Translations under genes and position numbers: made by a program
The notes under the pieces: generated by a model
What the model was told of the DNA's origin: nothing
Database searches by the model: none
What the model saw: the letters and a program-made list of their open reading frames with translations, nothing else
In this document: piece by piece, positions 60,801 through 64,000 of the stretch
Layout: the number at the start of each line of letters is the position of its first letter
How positions within the stretch are numbered: the stretch's first letter is position 1
Origin: Oscillospiraceae bacterium
GTDB lineage: Bacteria > Bacillota > Clostridia > Oscillospirales > Ruminococcaceae
Reading direction: 5' to 3'
Length of the DNA: 64,000 nucleotides
Assembly (NCBI GenBank): GCA_017472735.1
Contig: JAFUOD010000013.1
Coordinates: 1 to 64,000 of the forward strand

Positions 60801-61395
60801 CATCCTTAAATCCGCCGTAATAAGCGGTTGCGTGGGTCGAAACCTTGTTCTGCCCCTCATATTTTGGGGCTTTTGACATTTTATAGCTTGTTTTATAGAA
60901 AGAATCTAAAACGCCTGCTTCTTTGGCGGCTTCCTCGTTTTTATAAACTGCAAGCTGCCATGTATTGCCCTCACCCGTTAAAAGCTTATAATAAGATGAG
61001 GTGTCGAAGGTGTAATTGGTGGCGCCTGTGTAAGCTTCATCAAGACCGTTATAAACGACTGTGGTTTCGCTGTGATAAGGCACCTCGTTAATAAGGGCGA
61101 TATCTGCCTGATGAACCTTGTTGCCGTTTGCGTCTTTAGAGTCAGTCTGACCTGTCCACTCAAGACCTGTAAAAAGCTTTTCTCCCGGTTTAACAAGAGT
61201 TAAAAGCTCGGTGGCAGGGATTTCTAACGATTCATCCCAAGGAGAATCCTCTGAAAAAGGATCAATAAGTTCATATTGTTTTTTTGGTGCGCTGTTGTTT
61301 TGCGACGGCGTGTTTGCACTGTCGCATGCGGCAAGCAGCACAACATTTGCAATCAATACTGCCGAAAGCAGTAAGGTTAGTGCTTTTTTAAGCAT
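57865..61395 (-). CDS. lacZ: LacZ-type GH2 beta-galactosidase, lipid-anchored
   Basis: A 1176-residue protein with a signal peptide and lipobox LAAC (Cys 24), so the enzyme acts outside the cell, unlike E. coli LacZ. After about 190 residues with no clear homology come the full LacZ domains: jelly roll (about 200-370, FDGVESAYYLYVNGNQVGYSEDSYDTSTFDIT), Ig-like (to about 485), TIM barrel (FKGVNRHETSPDTGKYASHELIEQDVQIMK, NAVRTSHYP, acid/base Glu 602 in MWSIGNETSAN, nucleophile Glu 666 in FMQCEYVHAMGNS), a second Ig-like domain, and the C-terminal super-sandwich (about 890-1170) with YFGRGVWDTYNDR-type motifs. It would remove galactose at the surface. The ATG at 61395 follows GGGAGG. Confidence 0.93.
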   Translation of the reverse strand: MLKKALTLLLSAVLIANVVLLAACDSANTPSQNNSAPKKQYELIDPFSEDSPWDESLEIPATELLTLVKPGEKLFTGLEWTGQTDSKDANGNKVHQADIALINEVPYHSETTVVYNGLDEAYTGATNYTFDTSSYYKLLTGEGNTWQLAVYKNEEAAKEAGVLDSFYKTSYKMSKAPKYEGQNKVSTHATAYYGGFKDVTLPASWQTQGFDFPIYSNVVYPWSNDAYGNGPHTVPIAPTIVNPIGFYRYTLDVDESWLASNRRVYLSFDGVESAYYLYVNGNQVGYSEDSYDTSTFDITAFLNEDGKDNLIAVKVYRWCDGSYFENQDFLRLAGIFRDVYVYSVPGVNISDYKVETDLDDTFTDATLSIEAEIYNSTTADVESSFYSLDVRLVDAEGNSVFAIDPLQRAVGAIPSGEVTNVSISREVTAPHLWSDEDPYLYTLIISLYDKNGVYYGSISQQLGFREITFTPTEGIAPNTDKYNIMLLNGKPLVFKGVNRHETSPDTGKYASHELIEQDVQIMKSLNINAVRTSHYPDSKYFYDMCDKYGLLVLAECNIETHYGVSTEETEKYFTGAVTDRVKSQTELAKNRTCVVMWSIGNETSANTQLYYDLIAELKEMDPTRPVHFESLGESGGVDISSVMYWDIYGVNLKGQASNNMPFMQCEYVHAMGNSVGNLYEYWEAIRKHDNVVGAFIWDFVDQSIWTEYEDGVFDYYGNGKYLAYGGCWGDMPTQGNFCQNGIISADRMIQPEAYEVKYVYQSVWATANKLSAQNKTVEFYNEFNFTDLNAYDISYELLENGKVIDSGALLVNCAPGEKVNVDVPFTMPATLKADGEYFVNIYVKLKSDTLWADKGHVIATAQLEVDADVENVSLDTSSMRDITVAEDEKTVTLSSDCFETVISKSTGLILNYSYNGEKIILEGPEPTYTRATLDNDRTLAWDNTKAKDATAFNVTADPSGKFVTIETTISLSAEGNYQYITYTVYGDGEITLTSKLDTATGTEEMHRYGETLTLPVDYENITFYGRGVWDTYNDRQKGAHVGLYETTVSDSFYPYPQPQDTGTKTGVRYFALTSDEKQTGLLFVSDDEMEAQAIHFSSMQLKLESRVYALRPLNKTYVTLSYGSRGTGGASCGPDVIDQYRLPANGKDYTYTYTIVPFDKETDNIDDISLLWRDVK

Positions 61396-61429
61396 GACAT
61401 ATGCCTCCCAAGTAAGAATATACACATTT

Positions 61430-61458
61430 ATTTTAATACGAAACCATAAAAAGGTCAA
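61430..61458 (-). promoter_or_regulatory. lacZ promoter
   Basis: Minus-strand TTGACC (61453-61458), 17-bp spacer and TAAAAT (61430-61435), 35 bp before the start codon. Confidence 0.8.
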
Positions 61459-61542
61459 TGAAGAATACAAACAAATGATTGACCGATTGTAATATAATAG
61501 AAAATCCCTATTGCGTGTTAAGGCAACAGAGACTATTCTTAA

Positions 61543-62403
61543 TCAATCTGCTTTGTTCATGACCTGCTTTGCATATTTTCCGGGTGAAACACCGACATAG
61601 TTTGTAAAGCTGCGGATAAAATTTGCATAATCAGAGAATCCCGACTGATAACAAGCCTCGGAAACATTGCAGCCTTTATTCAACAGTTTTTTTGCCAACG
61701 TAATGCGCTGGTCTAAAATATAGCTTCTGACGGTGATGCCTGTGTGCTGCTTAAAGCACTTGCTTATGTATCTTCCGCTGAAGAAAAACGCCTGCTCCAG
61801 CCCTTCAAGAGTGATATCTTCAGTTAGGTGTTTGTGAATGTAGGTAATTACATTGCTGACTAAAGACGGCATAAGGTTTTCGGGCTTCTCGCCCTGTTTT
61901 GAAAGGAACCATTGGTTGATGAAAATTAAAAGCTGTGTTATATAAGTTTCGGTCAAGAGGGATTGGCCAAAGCACGAGAGAGTTCTTGACTGCTGAAACC
62001 TTTCATAAATCTCAATTACCGTTTCAATGTCGCGCATGCCAAGATTGATGTATTTTATCTGATTTATGCTTTCAAATTTAAAGCACTCGTTCAAATCGGC
62101 GCCCTTTCGCGAAAGCTCATCTAAAAACTGCTTTTTAATGTTTATTACAATGCGGTCATATTCGCAATCTTCATCGCACAGACCTGCATGAAGCTGGTCG
62201 GGGCTGATGATGAACATATCACCCGGCCGGCACTGAACGCAGGAGTTTTCGATGCACATTTTTCGGTTTCCGCTCAAAAAAAGGAATATCTCATAAGCAT
62301 CATGCCTGTGATAAGGAGTAAGCGGAGAATCCTTGGTGTTGGCGGTTACGCTTCTGAAAAAGAGAAACGGCTGATTAATCGGGTCAAAAATCTTTTGAGG
62401 CAT
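61543..62403 (-). CDS. AraC family transcriptional regulator
   Basis: A 286-residue regulator. The cupin domain (about 25-120) has TPYHRHDAYEIFLFLSGNRKMCIENSCVQCRPGDMFIISPDQLHAG, a classic sugar-sensing AraC N-terminus. The DNA-binding part (about 185-283) has LTEDITLEGLEQAFFFSGRYISKCFKQHTGITVRSYI and VSEACYQSGFSDYANFIRSFTNYVGVSPGKYA. AAGGAGG precedes the ATG. It is upstream of lacZ on the same strand (148 bp apart) and divergent from the GH115 gene, and may control both. Confidence 0.94.
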   Translation of the reverse strand: MPQKIFDPINQPFLFFRSVTANTKDSPLTPYHRHDAYEIFLFLSGNRKMCIENSCVQCRPGDMFIISPDQLHAGLCDEDCEYDRIVINIKKQFLDELSRKGADLNECFKFESINQIKYINLGMRDIETVIEIYERFQQSRTLSCFGQSLLTETYITQLLIFINQWFLSKQGEKPENLMPSLVSNVITYIHKHLTEDITLEGLEQAFFFSGRYISKCFKQHTGITVRSYILDQRITLAKKLLNKGCNVSEACYQSGFSDYANFIRSFTNYVGVSPGKYAKQVMNKAD

Positions 62404-62454
62404 TTTAAGACCTCCTTAAAATTTAGCGCAATAAAAACGCCTTATAACGCAAAG

Positions 62455-62483
62455 ATTATAACATAATATTGCAGTATAATCAA
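62455..62483 (-). promoter_or_regulatory. Promoter of the second AraC gene
   Basis: Minus-strand TTGATT (62478-62483), 17-bp spacer and TATAAT (62455-62460) with TG one base upstream. A plus-strand TATAAT at 62475-62480, facing the GH115 gene, overlaps its -35 box but lacks a good -35 of its own. Confidence 0.75.
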
Positions 62484-62512
62484 GATATGAACAAATAAAG
62501 GGTGGCTGATTT

Positions 62513-64000
62513 ATGCGTTTAATAATTGATAAAAACACACGCTTTGTAACCTCGGGTGATGATTATAAAGGTGTTATGAGAATTGCAAACACGGTAAAAG
62601 AGGATATATCCTTGGTTTGCGGGGATTTAAACGACATTATGCTTACAAGCGAGCTTGATGAAAGCAAGCCCGTAAGTGCGGTTATTTTCGGCACAGCGGG
62701 CAAAAGCTCGGTTATTAACAGGCTTGCCGAAAAAGGCGTTATTTGCGTTGATGAAATAACAGGCAAGCGCGAGGTATATAAAATTGCAATAGTTTCCTCA
62801 CCTTTAAAGGGAATAAGCAATGCTTTGGTTATTGCAGGAAGCGACAAGCGAGGCACGATTTACGGCTTGTTTAAGTTAAGCGAAATGTGCGGTATTTCCC
62901 CTCTTCATAAATGGAGTGGCTGTGTAAGCGCAAAGCATGACGAAATAGTTTTGGACGAAAGCGCAGAGGTTACATCGAAAGAGCCCTCGGTTAAATACAG
63001 AGGCATTTTTATAAACGACGAATGGCCTGCCTTTGGCAACTGGGCAACAACACACTTTGGCGGTGTTAACGCAAAGTGCTATGAACAGGTGTTCGAGATG
63101 ATCTTGCGCCTTAAGGGTAACTATTTGTGGCCGGCAATGTGGGCAACGAATTTTAATCTCGATGGTCCCGGGCTTGCAAGCGCCGAATTGGCAGACGAAA
63201 TGGGCATTGTAATGAGCACCTCGCACCACGAGCCCTGCATGAGAGCAGGCGCAGAATACGGTAAAATGCGAGGCAAGGATTCGCCTTATGGCGATGCGTG
63301 GGACTTTATTTCGAACCGCGAGGGCATTACACGCTTTTGGGAGGATGGGCTTAAACGAAACGCACCCTTTGAAAACGTGATAACGATGGGTATGCGCGGC
63401 GAGAACGACACCGCAATTATGGCAAATGCCACGCTTGAAGACAACATTGCCCTTTTGCGAGATGTTTTGCACACCCAGAACGAGCTTATAAAAAAGACCG
63501 TAAACCCCGATTTAAGCAAAGTTGAAAGACAGATAGTTTTGTTTACCGAGGTTGAAAAGTTCTATTATGGCGATGAAAACACAAAAGGACTTATCGGGGA
63601 CCCCGAGACTGACGGTGTGTGCATAATGCTTAGCGACTCGAACTTTGGCTATACAAGAACACTGCCTACCGAAAAAATGCGTGAACACAAGGGCGGCTAT
63701 GGCATGTATTATCACATTGATATGCACGGGGGCGCACACGCTTATGAATGGGTTGGCACTTCATTGCTGCCAAGAATGTGGGAGCAGATGTCGATGGCAT
63801 ATGACTATGGCGTTAAAGACATTTGGGTGGTTAACGTTGGCGATATCGGCACGCAGGAGCTTGCAATATCATACTTTTTAAACCTTGCTTACGATTTTGA
63901 TAAGTTCGGCACCTCTAACCCCAATAACACAGATGAATACATTAACAGCTGGGTCAAGGCTCAGTTTGGCGGTGTGCTTGATGAAAGCGAGCAAAGCCGG
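62513..64000 (+). CDS. GH115 alpha-glucuronidase, 5' part (cut by window end)
   Basis: GH115 enzymes remove (4-O-methyl)-glucuronic acid from xylan. The frame stays open for 496 codons from the ATG at 62513 (AGGGTGG upstream) to the window end; whole enzymes have about 800-1000 residues. No signal peptide is seen. After an N-terminal alpha/beta domain (about 1-160, VVIAGSDKRGTIYGLFKLSE-like) comes the barrel with RGIFINDEWPAFGNWATTHFGG, MILRLKGNYLWPAMWATNF, STSHHEPCMRA, TMGMRGENDTAI and LSDSNFGYTRTLP, all typical of the family. It supports glucuronoxylan as a target of the region. Confidence 0.93.
   Translation, partial: MRLIIDKNTRFVTSGDDYKGVMRIANTVKEDISLVCGDLNDIMLTSELDESKPVSAVIFGTAGKSSVINRLAEKGVICVDEITGKREVYKIAIVSSPLKGISNALVIAGSDKRGTIYGLFKLSEMCGISPLHKWSGCVSAKHDEIVLDESAEVTSKEPSVKYRGIFINDEWPAFGNWATTHFGGVNAKCYEQVFEMILRLKGNYLWPAMWATNFNLDGPGLASAELADEMGIVMSTSHHEPCMRAGAEYGKMRGKDSPYGDAWDFISNREGITRFWEDGLKRNAPFENVITMGMRGENDTAIMANATLEDNIALLRDVLHTQNELIKKTVNPDLSKVERQIVLFTEVEKFYYGDENTKGLIGDPETDGVCIMLSDSNFGYTRTLPTEKMREHKGGYGMYYHIDMHGGAHAYEWVGTSLLPRMWEQMSMAYDYGVKDIWVVNVGDIGTQELAISYFLNLAYDFDKFGTSNPNNTDEYINSWVKAQFGGVLDESEQSR

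Overview
The window looks like chromosome of an anaerobic, polysaccharide-degrading Firmicute (Clostridia; an Oscillospiraceae/Ruminococcaceae-like gut or rumen organism). The evidence is clean AGGAGG ribosome binding sites, consensus sigma-A promoters, many intrinsic terminators, lipoproteins with Gram-positive style lipoboxes, rnmV, comEC, an RsgI-type anti-sigma factor, and a dense set of plant cell wall glycosidases. Base composition is moderate, broken by five short GC-rich intergenic islands. No species assignment can be made from the sequence alone.

Left part (1-19 kb) is mostly housekeeping. The 5' end of a 16S rRNA gene leaves the window at the left edge on the minus strand, behind two tandem promoters. 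Upstream of it on the same strand lie rnmV, holA and comEC, then mscL, and an ackA-DUF1294-DUF6472-nadE operon. Next come a four-TM membrane protein, tmcAL, an 8-oxoguanine glycosylase divergent from a Cys-rich DUF6062-like gene, rlmB, a large membrane protein that appears to be a catalytically dead P-type ATPase, a lipoprotein, smpB, a nitroreductase and ssrA (tmRNA).

Middle part (19.3-28.5 kb) starts exactly at the 3' end of tmRNA and ends near an imperfect copy of the tmRNA downstream flank, so it may be an integrated island or the scar of one. It carries a Mor-like regulator, a small membrane protein, a frameshifted gene, and two tail-to-tail ECF sigma/anti-sigma modules. One anti-sigma-like protein is a 1057-residue single-pass protein with four internal repeats. 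The other is RsgI-like with PepSY-type domains.

Right part (28.7-64 kb) is a carbohydrate-use region: an AraC regulator divergent from a GH29 fucosidase; a KdpDE-like two-component pair beside a sodium-pump decarboxylase beta subunit, its small subunit and a Na/Pi cotransporter; a large GH43 lipoprotein; an ABC sugar importer (two permeases and two unusual propeller-plus-binding-protein lipoproteins, no ATPase); then GH43, GH51, GH11, GH30, GH140-like, GH2, a lipoprotein LacZ-type GH2, an AraC regulator and a GH115 truncated by the window end. Together these fit attack on arabinoxylan, glucuronoxylan and arabinogalactan side chains: surface-anchored GH11, GH30, GH43 and LacZ act outside, the ABC importer takes up oligosaccharides, and cytoplasmic GH51, GH43, GH140, GH2, GH115 and GH29 finish them.

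The items most worth a second look are the pseudo-P-type ATPase, the tmRNA-flanked sigma-factor segment with the repeat-bearing anti-sigma candidate, the two propeller-binding-protein fusions, the dispersed GC-rich intergenic islands, and several regularly spaced operator-like repeat arrays.
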